Shown: positions 28,380-56,496 of the stretch, one piece after another
Numbering within the stretch: the stretch's first letter is position 1
Layout: each line of letters starts with the position of its first letter
From: Chrysomallon squamiferum
Taxonomy: Eukaryota; Mollusca; Gastropoda; Neomphalida; Peltospiridae
Assembly (NCBI GenBank): GCA_012295275.1
Contig: CM022670.1
Coordinates: 18,123,698-18,187,697 of the forward strand
Length of the DNA stretch: 64,000 nucleotides
Reading direction: 5' to 3'
The notes under the pieces: model-generated
What the model was told of the DNA's origin: nothing
The model's input: only the letters and a program-made list of their open reading frames with translations
Databases searched by the model: none
Program-made: the position numbers and the translations under genes

Positions 28380-28520
28380 GACACAAATATACATATGGAC
28401 AACTTAAGCATACAAACATACATACTTACATACATACATATATACATATATACATATATACATACATACATATATATACATATATTCATACATACATACA
28501 AAACAACATAGATACAATCA
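28380..28520 (+). repeat. TACA/TATA tetranucleotide block
   Basis: ACATACATA and TATACATA variants over about 140 bp. Confidence 0.8.
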
Positions 28521-29589
28521 CACATCTAGCTACATTCAGATGTGTGTAACATATATATATATATACAGACATTCCGTCCCCATACAGACACTCGTACGTA
28601 TGTACCTACTCTAATAATAAAAATACAATAATAAACCAAATCTTTTAAGACTTGGAAATTATTCAGCTAGAAATATATCAAAACATTTATACATACCATG
28701 TAAGTAATATTTTTATATCATTACAATTACAAGATGTCCGAATTAATTATTTTCGTAATGTATTATGCCGTATATTTATCGTTTCCTATTTCTATGTCTA
28801 CCATCTTCATACTTGTGTTTGTAAACAGAACAGACACGCCGTCAAAGAAAATGAAAAAATCGGTGAAACTGCGAGGGAGAAAACAAAAATGGGGACATTT
28901 TCCTGGTTTCATTTTCCTTCGTAAATAAGCTTATTTGCAACATTCAGCGAACGAAAACCTTCTTCGCCCATTCATCAAAATTAATACTAGATCTAATAAG
29001 TGACACAGATAGATCATGACCGAAATAAAATTAAATCTCCGTGTAATACAAAACAGAAACCAAACCACGTACTATAAGACGAGATGTTTATTCAGGGAGT
29101 AACCACAGTTTCTAAAAGAGGAGCCGCCGATGCTATGTATGTATATAACTTTAAAAATAAGATTAAAAAAAAGTGTATGTACACAATACATTATTGCACG
29201 CACATATACGCATATATATAACTTCGATGGTTAAACATATTGCTGTTTTTTTGCGCGTGCACTTTTCATCCTCTGGTTCCGCGTTTGTTTTGCCTTTGAA
29301 AATGAGAAGGAATGGTCAGTCTGAGATATCCAAGTCAATAAGTTAATTCTATTGACACTGCTCGCTATCTCAGTTACTCGATCCATAAAATACACTTAAT
29401 AATGATCTGTCATGTTCGATATTTTCACTTGCTTTCAGAAATAATTCTTATCATTCACTAGCATCTCAGAAATAGTAAAAGTTCATACAGTAAAAAATAG
29501 ACAGATTGATGGATACACGAATAAAAAAAAAAATTAAGAATGTGTAAAGAAAGACGTATGAACATGATAACAGTCGAACGAACAGTTAT

Positions 29590-29591
<2 letters not shown>

Positions 29592-29650
<59 letters not shown>
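29592..29650 (+). repeat. (GA)n microsatellite
   Basis: About 29 GA units. Confidence 0.92.
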
Positions 29651-29653
<3 letters not shown>

Positions 29654-30084
29654 GAGGATAAAAGGAAGTAGTTGTAATAAAGTAATAAATATATAAGTAA
29701 AAAACAATACACACACATACAGAAAGAGAGCGGACGGACAGAGGCAGAGAGACCAAAAAGCAGTAAAAAAAAAAAAAAAAGTAGTAAAGTAATAAATAAA
29801 TAAATATAACAACAAAAAAAAAAAAAAAAAAAAACAGAATGAAAATAAAATACTTATTGCCCTTAAAACTATAACCATATATCCGCACGCATTCAGGTTC
29901 TCACACATAATGAATTGTTTACGTCTTGCCAGCATCAGTTCAAAAAGCCATAATAGAGGCATGTCACTTCACATTAAATATTACTAAAAGAATACACATA
30001 CCACAGTCCATATTAGTAAAGTGTTATGCGTTAAGAACTCTAAAACGATAAATCTTTATCTAATTTTTCTTCTTCAAGTGTATC

Positions 30085-30160
30085 AAGGCGGCGCAGTGTT
30101 TATATCGTTTGTCTCTATCTACCGTGGTTTACGAATCCTGGTTGCAGCACAAAGGCGCCA
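30085..30160 (+). repeat. Possible tRNA-derived SINE remnant
   Basis: GGCGGCGCAGTG resembles a pol III A box. About 45 bp downstream, GGTTTACGAATCCTGG resembles a B box (GGTTCGAATCC). It would not fold as a functional tRNA, and no tail or duplication was resolved. Confidence 0.3.
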
Positions 30161-30443
30161 TCTGTAGAGTTCACCGACAAACAGCTCGATTCATAACTGC
30201 AACAAACCTGCACCCGATCATTTGGTTTCAGCTGAAATGATAGATGTTTTCTGACTGGGCTGAAAGTTTAGCTTACATTTTTATCATAGTCAATCTAATC
30301 ATATTTAGAGAGAGTCGCTCTGTTCGTTTGGCGCCAAATTGTATATACTGTTGTAAGGTGTGAAGTCGTATGTTAAGCTTATCTTTGACATTTAAGGAGG
30401 AAAAGTTTAAATGATACAGTAGAGTATTTTATGTGTGCGAGTG

Positions 30444-30553
<110 letters not shown>

Positions 30554-31554
30554 ATGACGTAGAGATAAAGGGAAGAATGACGGACAGAACAAATCGATTA
30601 AAACGTTTATTTATTTTTTATTTTCAAATATTATTTTGCAAACTTTCTTCTTATTTAAACATCTTCAGACACTTCTTTATTAATACATTTTCTTTTTACC
30701 CTTGGGTTCTATGTTACAAAACAGGAGAGGATAATTATTTTCCACTGTTATCGTCTTTATCTCCAAAATTTGAAAGAAAATTAACTTTCACTTGGGAATA
30801 TTGTGTCATTTTCAATGAAGTAACGTCAATAAAGTTTCACGCAGATTTGCCTTTCATAATTTATTGCTGTAATCTGCGTGTTTTAACGTCGGTTAAACAT
30901 ACATCCCGAAACAAATTACCCAGACCCTGTCTCGATAAACGATTCCCACTAGAATCCACAGGATAATAGTCCTTTCTTCCGAGTTAAATTAAACCACGGA
31001 AAACTGCGCATCGCACTAGCGCCTACGTTTATTTCTTTCATTTACTGCGACAGAAACTTTGGTTACAGAAGCATTTAACTTTTATTTTAGTAACAAATAA
31101 TAAAGACTCTAAACTCCTTGAAAAAGTGAAGTTACTGTTTCCGCTGTTCGCGGAGAAGTTCATTTTAATACAGTATTTATTCAAAATCTTAATACGTTTG
31201 CTAACAGGAAAGCTGATTTTATTGAATAAGTTTTTTTTTTTTAAGAGAAAATATATGGTTCACACTAAAAAATATTTGAAATATTAATTTATTGCTGCAT
31301 CATCTTAGAGTAATGTTGGGTTTTTTTAAATTCATTTTTTTTATTATTAATATTATATCATAAATTTTTATTTATATCCTTTTCATGTTACATTATATGG
31401 AAATTTTCTTTCATCTATAGATGAAGTTCGTCCTGTTATTAACTGCAATTTATTGGCCATCTTATTTATATCATGTTTTCCTAAAATTATGTTTTGCATA
31501 ATAAAATTAAATTATGTTTGTATTTACGGTTATATACAAGTTTGATGAATGCAA

Positions 31555-31650
31555 ATGCCAGTCGTGATTCAGTGGTTAGTGTATTGGCTCAGTGTTTTTG
31601 AAGATCAACTCTCGCCTCTGTTTCCTGGCTACTGTTTCCCATACTAAGCA
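31555..31650 (+). repeat. Possible tRNA-derived SINE remnant
   Basis: CGTGATTCAGTGGTTAGTGT is A-box-like and typical of metazoan tRNA-SINE heads. The B box is degraded (AGATCAACTCTC). Confidence 0.3.
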
Positions 31651-31769
31651 CTATGCTAATTTATCAAACACGTTGGTAAGCACTTTTCTGATGATATACT
31701 AGTACATATAAAAACAAATCCTTTGTAATCAAGTGATAAATTATTCATGCTAAAAAAAAACAATAGAGA

Positions 31770-31905
31770 GGAGAGACCGACAGGCAGACAGACAAACAGG
31801 CAGACAGACAAACAGGCAGACAGACAGAGACAGACAGACAGATAGATAGAAAGAGACAGACAGCAGGCAAACAGACACTCAGACAAACAAACAGACAGGT
31901 AGTAT
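31770..31905 (+). repeat. CAGA tetranucleotide tract
   Basis: CAGACAGA, CAGGCAGA and GATAGATA variants over about 135 bp. Confidence 0.87.
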
Positions 31906-32440
31906 GATGATAGAGACAACCAAAGAAAAGAAAAGAACTGTAAATATTGTCTGATTATTGTCAATATTAAATTAAAAATATATGAACGTATCGTTTTAAA
32001 AATATTCATTTATTAAGTAGCATTTCCAATATTAAATCAGCACTCCATTATATTTTTTTTTTTTTTTTACAGATCTATAAAATACTGGTTATTATTTTCC
32101 TTTTCTCTGAACGTTTTAAACGAATCTCACTTAATTTATTTCATTATTAAGATGTAAAATTTCTTGTCAGGACACGTCATAGACATGCCTAAATATAGAC
32201 TGCCTGTAATAAACTGTCTAAAAAGGAAAAATTACTTTACTACCCAGTCGAGAAAAGCCAATAATTAATACCCTTTAGTACGCAGTATCTAAAAGTCTTA
32301 TTTTGTTTAATAAAGTTTTATGCCAAGCTTAATCAATTATGTCAGGTATTATAGCATGATAGTTACATGTGTAGCTATAAACATCACAGCAACTGTACGT
32401 GTGTCTGTCAACAGTGTCATTTCTTATTTTTAAAATGTGT

Positions 32441-32906
32441 TAAAGATATACAGTTCCTTTTAAATATGTGTTACTGATATCATTACGATATTTTAAAGTT
32501 TATATCATCCTTCTGTTTTAAGTATGGTAGGGACATTGTATACGTTTTAATAAGTGTACCCCTATTCTTCTAAAATCTGTATTAATCATATCACCCTTTC
32601 CTTTTAAAATCTCTGTTAATGACGTCATTAATGATATAACCCTTCTCTTTTAAAGTCTATATTAATGATATCATCTTTCTCTTCTAAAGTGTGAATTAAT
32701 GATATCATCCCTTCTTTTAAAAGTCTGCATTAATGATATCATCCTTCTTTTTTAAAGTCTGTATTAATGATATCACCTTTGTCTTTTAAAGTCTGTATTA
32801 ACAATATCAACCTTCTCTTCTAAAGTCTGTATTAGTAATATGACCCTTCGCTTTTAAAATCTGTATTAATAATATGACCCTTCTCTTTTAAAATCTGTAT
32901 TAAATC
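32441..32906 (+). repeat. Tandem repeat, period about 35 bp, upstream of the receptor gene
   Basis: About a dozen imperfect copies of a unit close to TTAAAGTCTGTATTAATGAT followed by ATCA and a pyrimidine stretch (CCTTCTCTT). Most units contain the palindrome TGATATCA. It ends about 770 bp before the receptor start codon. Confidence 0.75.
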
Positions 32907-33019
32907 ATTATTCGATTCAGATATCTTCTTACAAGTTTGGATTTACAACATCTTAAACTGATTCAGTTATATTACAACTGTCACATTAAAGAGATAAATT
33001 ATGAACATCAATTCCTGTA

Positions 33020-33676
33020 TCAATTATTTTTTCAGGGATGACTGGACAGATATGATTAGGAATGCACAATGAGATGATTTCCGTGCTAAGCAGAGAAACT
33101 GCGGCGTGCACGTAAAACCCCGTCTACGATTGGTTAATTTTACGCTCACCGTTCCTGAAAATCGTCTGCTCTGAAGAAACTCTGATTCGCGTGAGTGTTT
33201 GGTCGAAGTACACCTCGTAGGCAAAAAGCTGGTTTCATTGGAAACGAATACTGTGGTACGGCACTGCGGGGAAATCTTTAGAGAAAGCCAGACGACTTCG
33301 GATGAATTGCTATATCAGAGTATGTGAAACCAGTCTACGGATTATGTTCTGAGCTGAGTTATATTTGTCTCCCCTGGTAATGCTCTTCCAGCATTTTGTT
33401 CAGAGATTCCGTCAATTGATTTAACGACTCACACAAGCAGAAGAAAATAATTTTAATAAAATTGTTTGTTTCGTAACAAACTGCCGAGCTTGCTTTTCAT
33501 AATGAACGAAATATTTTAAATCTGGAAAGAACAAAAAAAAAAAAAAAAACAGGTGTCATTACGAATTATTTAATGTCTGGATTATAAAAAATAATAATAA
33601 TAATAATAATAATAATAATTTTTAAAATTTTTAAAAAATAAACAGAAAGAAAAAATTATAACATAATTAAATAATC
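33020..33676 (+). promoter_or_regulatory. Probable 5' UTR / promoter-proximal region of the receptor gene
   Basis: This non-repetitive interval directly precedes the start codon and is clearly less AT-rich (about 33040-33410) than its surroundings. It holds an inverted CCAAT-type motif (GATTGGTTAA, about 33128). A poly-A/AAT tract lies at 33532-33620. A possible 3' splice site (AACAG|GTGTC near 33551) would allow a spliced 5' UTR. No TATA box or transcription start can be fixed from sequence alone. The start-codon context ATCATGG is favourable. Confidence 0.4.
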
Positions 33677-50425
<16,749 letters not shown>

Positions 50426-50454
50426 GGACATTTGAGGATGTTCAAAATAACGGT

Positions 50455-50460
50455 AATAAA
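50455..50460 (+). terminator. Candidate polyadenylation signal of the receptor gene
   Basis: An AATAAA hexamer lies 30 nt after the TGA stop. Others follow (for example about 50945-50950), so this proximal one may not be the site used. A GT-rich tract follows at about 50575-50660. Confidence 0.25.
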
Positions 50461-50577
50461 TTTGGAAAGAAGATGACTAAATGGCGATACTCTGGTTCCG
50501 TAATGACCGTTGTCTCTGGAACAAAAATCATCATTCAACGGCTATTGGGACAATAGGCCAAAGTACGAACAACGTCT

Positions 50578-50584
50578 GTGTGTG

Positions 50585-50619
<35 letters not shown>

Positions 50620-50750
50620 TGTGTTTGTATTTGTGTGTCCATATCTGTTTATATATGTGTATAAGTATGTATGTAAGTGTGTATATGTATCATTTGTTTG
50701 TGATTATGTGTATGTGAATTTCTATGAACCTATGTGTCTGTGTGTCACTA
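50578..50750 (+). repeat. GT-rich / TATG low-complexity block
   Basis: A pure GT core at about 50588-50616 followed by degenerate TGTA/TATG, 3' of the receptor stop. Confidence 0.85.
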
Positions 50751-51021
50751 AGTAATATACAAACATGCAGGCACAGAAGCATTTATATGCATATATATGA
50801 GAAACGACAGTTTTGCATAGAGAATAATCTATTGATAAGTTGTTTATGACACCATACAATAACGACTTTTTTTAATTTCCAGTGCAAAATGTTATTACGG
50901 GAGAAAAAAAAAAAAAAATGTTTCTTTTATACTAAAGTTATAGAAATAAATTTAAAAACATATCTTACATTTTTAATACCTTGTACGAAAAATGTTCAGC
51001 TTTCTTACTCATCTGTGGCAT

Positions 51022-51063
51022 AAATAATAATAATAATCATAATAAAGAATAAAAGTAATAATA

Positions 51064-51100
<37 letters not shown>

Positions 51101-51184
51101 CACACCAAAAAACCCTAGATATTGCGAAAGATTTATTTTCTTTTTCATTGTTGGAAAATAAATATTGGCTTAATCCAAGTTCAT

Positions 51185-51218
<34 letters not shown>
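51022..51218 (+). repeat. (AAT)n and (AT)n tracts
   Basis: AAT units at about 51059-51097 and a pure (AT)n tract at 51188-51218. Confidence 0.88.
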
Positions 51219-51221
<3 letters not shown>

Positions 51222-53941
51222 CAGTACCAAAAAATAAATGTTGTATATGTTAATATTATTAAAATATTTAGCTTCAGCTGATTTGTAAGTATCTAGGTCG
51301 AACATTTTGGGCTCTATAAAGTTACTTTACAAAATGCAACTTAATAACTGCGAGTTAAGAACTGCTCAAAACAAAAACGCAGCTGCAGTGAAAAATGCGT
51401 AGATGTATTTTTATGTGAAATTTTACTTAAGTTAGTGGTGTTTACAAGCAAAAACCATTACAGAATGAATAGTTTATTAGTACCTGTGTTTATTTATTTA
51501 TTTATTTATTTATTTGTTTGTTTGTTTATTTATTAAGTTGTGTGAGGAACTTATTTTATTTTCATTATGAAATAAAATATTTCACAAAGCTAATTATGTT
51601 GATGATGATGATGATGGCGACGTTGATAAATAAATCAAATTTAACATCGGAAAATATTTCAGTATTAACGATTTTTAAGTTGTTTTTTTTGGATTCTTTT
51701 TGTATGATAATTAAATAGGAGAAACGTCATTATTTTTATTTTTTTTATTTTTGGTGTGTTTTTTTTCTGTTTTTTTTTTTTTTTAAATGTTTTTGTTCTT
51801 TACTGTTGTTGTTTAGAGAATATTTGTGCAATAATTTTATAATAAAAAAAATTATTTGTTGTTGTTGCTGTTGTTATATCGAATACCATTGTATTTTGGT
51901 CGGTATTAAAAATCAGGTAGATTTTAATTGTGTATCTGCAACAATAAAAATAATGAAAACGTTTATCCGTGTTTGTTTTGCTATACTCCTAACTCATTAA
52001 GCTAAGCTACAACTGTATTTAATTTGTTCGGAAGAATTCGCATAAAATAAAGTATAACACTATTAAATTAAAATTAAAATTAAAATTAAAATTAAAATAA
52101 ATAAATAATATGACTTTAAACATGAAAGGATTGGAAAATAATGATAATTAATTTATTATTACTAAATAGAGATAAACAGACAGACATAGATAGATGGATA
52201 GACAGACAGATAGATAGAGAGATAAATAGATAGAAATAGATAAAAATGGATGGATCGATGGATAGATACCTACCTATTTAATTTTATTATTTTCATTCCA
52301 TTTTATTTGACTTTATAGGGTTTTTTTTTTTTTTTTTTTTCTTTTATTCTTTAAAAGTAAAAATATTTGTAAAAAGTCAAGTATTATAATACAACATGAT
52401 GAAATATGCTAAACTGAAAAGATGGAAATTTGAAGAAGAAAATGACAAAACAAATGATGATGAATGAAGACTATTTATTTTCAGTTTAACTGTCACAAAG
52501 ATGAAGAATATGTGTTCATAATAATAACTGCATAAGAAATGAGACCATTAAGTTCTAACAATTTCATGTCATTCTTAAAACATACACATTAAAGTAATTA
52601 AAATTGCTATGAATATTAAAATGAAATGCACAACAGTAAAATGAAAATAGATAAATAAATAATTAACATTGTAAAATTAATTAAATATAACCATGCCTTG
52701 AATAATTATAATAGAATGCACCATTTAAAATTTAAAAAAAAAAAAATGGATTTCATACATCTGCTTCCAAATAATATTTGTGAAAATATATATAATTAAG
52801 CTGTCCAAAATAAATCTTCAAAAAATGTATAATCTAATTATCATGTTATAACGCACACACATTTCTTTCTCCACTATATTAATATATAAGAAGTGTAAAC
52901 ATTTTAAATGCTAAAGTATTAAAACAATTTTAGTGTATGTTAATGCAGAATGATATTTCAGTATTAAAAACACTTAAACAATGAAACAAAATCCATGGTA
53001 AAATGTCTGTAATCAGTCTGGATATTTGTGTCTATTTGTAAATATATTCACTTACATTCAAATTAAATAATAAAATATACAGAACTTCAGATGCACAGAA
53101 CAACTGTTGTGATAAAATATTTTTAATCTACATAATAGGTGTGCAATTTACATGAAAGTATTGGCAACTGTACAGATGGTTTCTTGCTTTGCCTCAGTGT
53201 ACTGAACAAAAATAATACTAACAATAAGTTAAAATGATTAAAAACACAATAGTTTGAAAAGGAAATGCTACAAGTCTAACTGAGATTGCATGCCTCATCT
53301 TGGTCCATGTTCAAATTTTATACACATCCAGCATACACCCAGCTTCCAACACTAATATCATAACCCAGATGACAAGATTAAAGATTAAACTGTATTATTT
53401 GATTTGATAATGAACGGAAGTATGAATGATATGTAGATTTTATTATTTTTATGTACCATGACACAGTCAATAGGCAAGAGAAAATACTTATCAAAACGTG
53501 ATGAGGAAATCACGTATCCCATCAGACTGAGCTTCAATTATTATTTTATTTATTTATTTATTTATTTATTTATTCAATTTATTTTTTTATTGTGTTTTTT
53601 TCTGTGATTTTAACAATAAAAATGATCCTTTTCAAAACGACTGGATTTGTGACTGGTGTCAGTTTGTAACTGTTCCTCAAACAAGATACTACATAAATAT
53701 AAATTTATTATTATTATTATAATACCATATTTATATAGCACCTTTTCCATACTAAGTAAGTTCAAAGGTGCTTTATAGTGTAAATAAATAAACTAAAATA
53801 TAAAAAGACATGGACATAAACATATTAAAATAAATGTAAACATAATGATGAACATATTAAAATGATGGTAAAAATAAATGAATCACAAACAAAATTATGT
53901 AAGAACTGTTATGGGAACTAAAATTATACTTTTTACTTAAC

Positions 53942-53944
53942 ATC

Positions 53945-53996
<52 letters not shown>

Positions 53997-54113
53997 AAAA
54001 ATATTTTAATACAAATAAAACAATCAGAACCTCATGTCAGTATGTAGTTTTCCTAAAAAACATAACATCTCAAGATGGCCATTTATTACAAATTATTACT
54101 GTTGTTGTTGTTG

Positions 54114-54171
<58 letters not shown>
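53942..54171 (+). repeat. Two (ATT)n tracts
   Basis: Pure ATT at 53945-53994 and GTT/ATT at 54101-54170, separated by about 105 bp of unique sequence. Confidence 0.9.
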
Positions 54172-54172
<1 letters not shown>

Positions 54173-55239
54173 AACAGATATATATTTCAAAGTATACTGA
54201 AAAACATTCAACAAAACCACCAGAATTTTATGTCTTAATTCAGCATGCAATTATGCTAAGACAGATGACTTCTCAAGCAAACTGTCATCTCTTATAATAA
54301 TAATCAAAAACTGAAGAAAAAAAATAATATCATTAACAGAATATATTTAAAAAACAAAATTAGATATATCAATTGTATGTTTAAGAAGAATGCTTGCTTT
54401 GATTCTAATACTGCATACAGTTTACTCAGAGTAAATCCTGTGTGATTAAAATGCACAAATAAATAAATAAAACTTTAGGTAAAATTTTGACCACTCCGTC
54501 TATCTGGATGTTTGTAGATTTTGGATTAAATACACATCTTTAGTTGTTGTTTTTTTGTTGTTGTTGTTTATTTTTTTATCAAAAATTTGTTGTCAATATG
54601 TTTCAACTCTGAAAATATAAAAAAAATATCATGTTAAATCTAAAACTATGCTTTTATTATTATTATTGTACAATAATATTATTATAATTAATAATCATGT
54701 GATGATGATGATGATAATAATCATCATCATCATAAGAATAAATTTAAAATTAATAATAATAATAATGTTGATGAATGTTAAAAGACATAAATTTGTACTT
54801 AAATAAGGAAAATCGTAAGGTTCAGAATATTATTTTCTGATAAAGAAATATAAAATATTTCTATTAATAATAAAACACAATAATATGCACTATAAAAAGG
54901 ATAATAAAAATCTGTCTGTTGACTACATATAAAAAGATCCAGCTACTGAAGCGTGATTTACATACTTGTGAGATTCTTTCACAGTTTTATAATTTTACAC
55001 TTACAGCACTGTAACACTGAGCATAACAAATGTAACAAGCAGGAAATTTCTTTAACTTTTCTTCCTCATTTCTTCAGTATGTTTCTCTTTCTATCTCTTC
55101 TAAACTATCTGTCAGACTGTCAGTTAATTTGTAACAAAAATAATAAGTTTCATTTTAAAAATATTGAACATCTATCTATCTCTTCTTAACTGTCCATGAA
55201 ACTGTCTATTAATTTTTAACAAAGAAAACAATTTACAAC

Positions 55240-55401
55240 TCAAGAATTGCTTACAATTTTAGTAACCAGGGTATCACATTTTGTACCAGTTACACCAGGC
55301 ATACATGAACACTTGAATTGTCCTTGGCTGTCTTCAAAACAGAACCCTCTATTGCATGGATTCGGACTGCACCCAATAACTTTTGTTTCACAATGTTTAC
55401 C
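55240..55401 (-). CDS. EGF gene terminal exon
   Basis: Acceptor TTTCAG|GGTAAA, phase 0. It encodes the end of one module, a final EGF (IGCSPNPC to TKC) and a short tail ending VSNS before TGA at 55242-55240. A donor-like ATT|GTAAGC lies 12 nt upstream of the stop, so a longer spliced C-terminus cannot be fully excluded. Confidence 0.85.
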   Translation of the reverse strand, partial: GKHCETKVIGCSPNPCNRGFCFEDSQGQFKCSCMPGVTGTKCDTLVTKIVSNS

Positions 55402-56460
55402 CTGAAATAAACACAAAATTTGTTAAGCTTTTGAAGATCTTACTGGTTTACTCTTAGGAGCAAGACAAAAGATATAAAAATCAAAATCAAATTTTGAAAA
55501 GGTGGAAATGAAAGAAACAGTATCTTATTCTTAGAAAGCAGAGGCAGAAACATTAAAATTACAAGTATTTTAACATTAATTAAAATAGAGATAATTAAAA
55601 TATTCAAAATTGATAAAACTTCTAAAAAACAGCCATCTTAATATTTTATTACAGAAATGCATGGAAAAAATCAAAGACAAAAGTTTAAAAAGGTATTTTA
55701 TTCCATATTTCAGATGGTATAAGGCTGTATTAAAGTTTAATACTTACAATATAGCCTGTGGGACACTCACACACTGGCCCTGTAACTGTATTCCAGCAGT
55801 CTCCTTTGTTTAAACAAAAACCTTCTTTACAGCCATTCACTGTATTAAAAAAAAAATAATAAAATAAAAACTTTTTTTACTTCAGGAGGTTTTGTTTATC
55901 GTGTTGGTTTTTTTTTTAATTTGATATTGTTTAAAAAAAATTATTTCCTTCCATTTCTAGTTATTTTTTAATATTTTCTTCTCATTTTTTTTTTTCCAAG
56001 GTGTTTTTATGATGTCTGGGTGTTGTAATGAAATGACAGTAAATAATCTGATTTGTTTATATCTGTGTTTTTATAAATTTTATTTCTTTATTTATTTTAT
56101 TTTCTATTATTATTTTTTTTTTTTTTTATTATTATTATTTTTTTTTTTTTGTTGTTGTTGTTGTTGTTATTGTTATTGCATTTGCCCTTTCATTTACTGA
56201 ATGGATATAAATGGTTTATTATATAAAATTTTAAAATGTGACTTCAGTTAAATAATTCCTTTTAGCACAAGTTCTGAGTTAAGTATTTATTTCTTTATGT
56301 TTAATATATATGTAAAAAGATTAAAAATAAAAAATAATAAAAATTATCATGAAATAATAAAAACAATAATTTTTATAAGGTGTTATAAAGGTGTATATAA
56401 AAGATTCCTTGATAGTGTCCAGAAGTAACAGGCAGGTAATTAAAATATTCTAATTATACT

Positions 56461-56496
<36 letters not shown>

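Larger units (their letters stand above)
50426..55239. other. Convergent intergenic interval, probably containing 3' UTRs
   Basis: Lies between the stop codons of the two convergent genes. 50580-52340 is microsatellite-rich: GT, AAT, AT, TTTA and GATA tracts. 52440-53540 is AT-rich but nearly free of microsatellites, which would fit a long 3' UTR of the minus-strand EGF gene; a minus-strand AATAAA occurs at 52479-52474 (inference). Two (ATT)n tracts follow at 53942-53994 and 54117-54171. No coding exon is supported. Confidence 0.5.

Noticed and set aside
30085-30160. Functional tRNA gene
   Set aside because: A- and B-box-like words are present but the arms do not pair into a cloverleaf; at most a SINE remnant.
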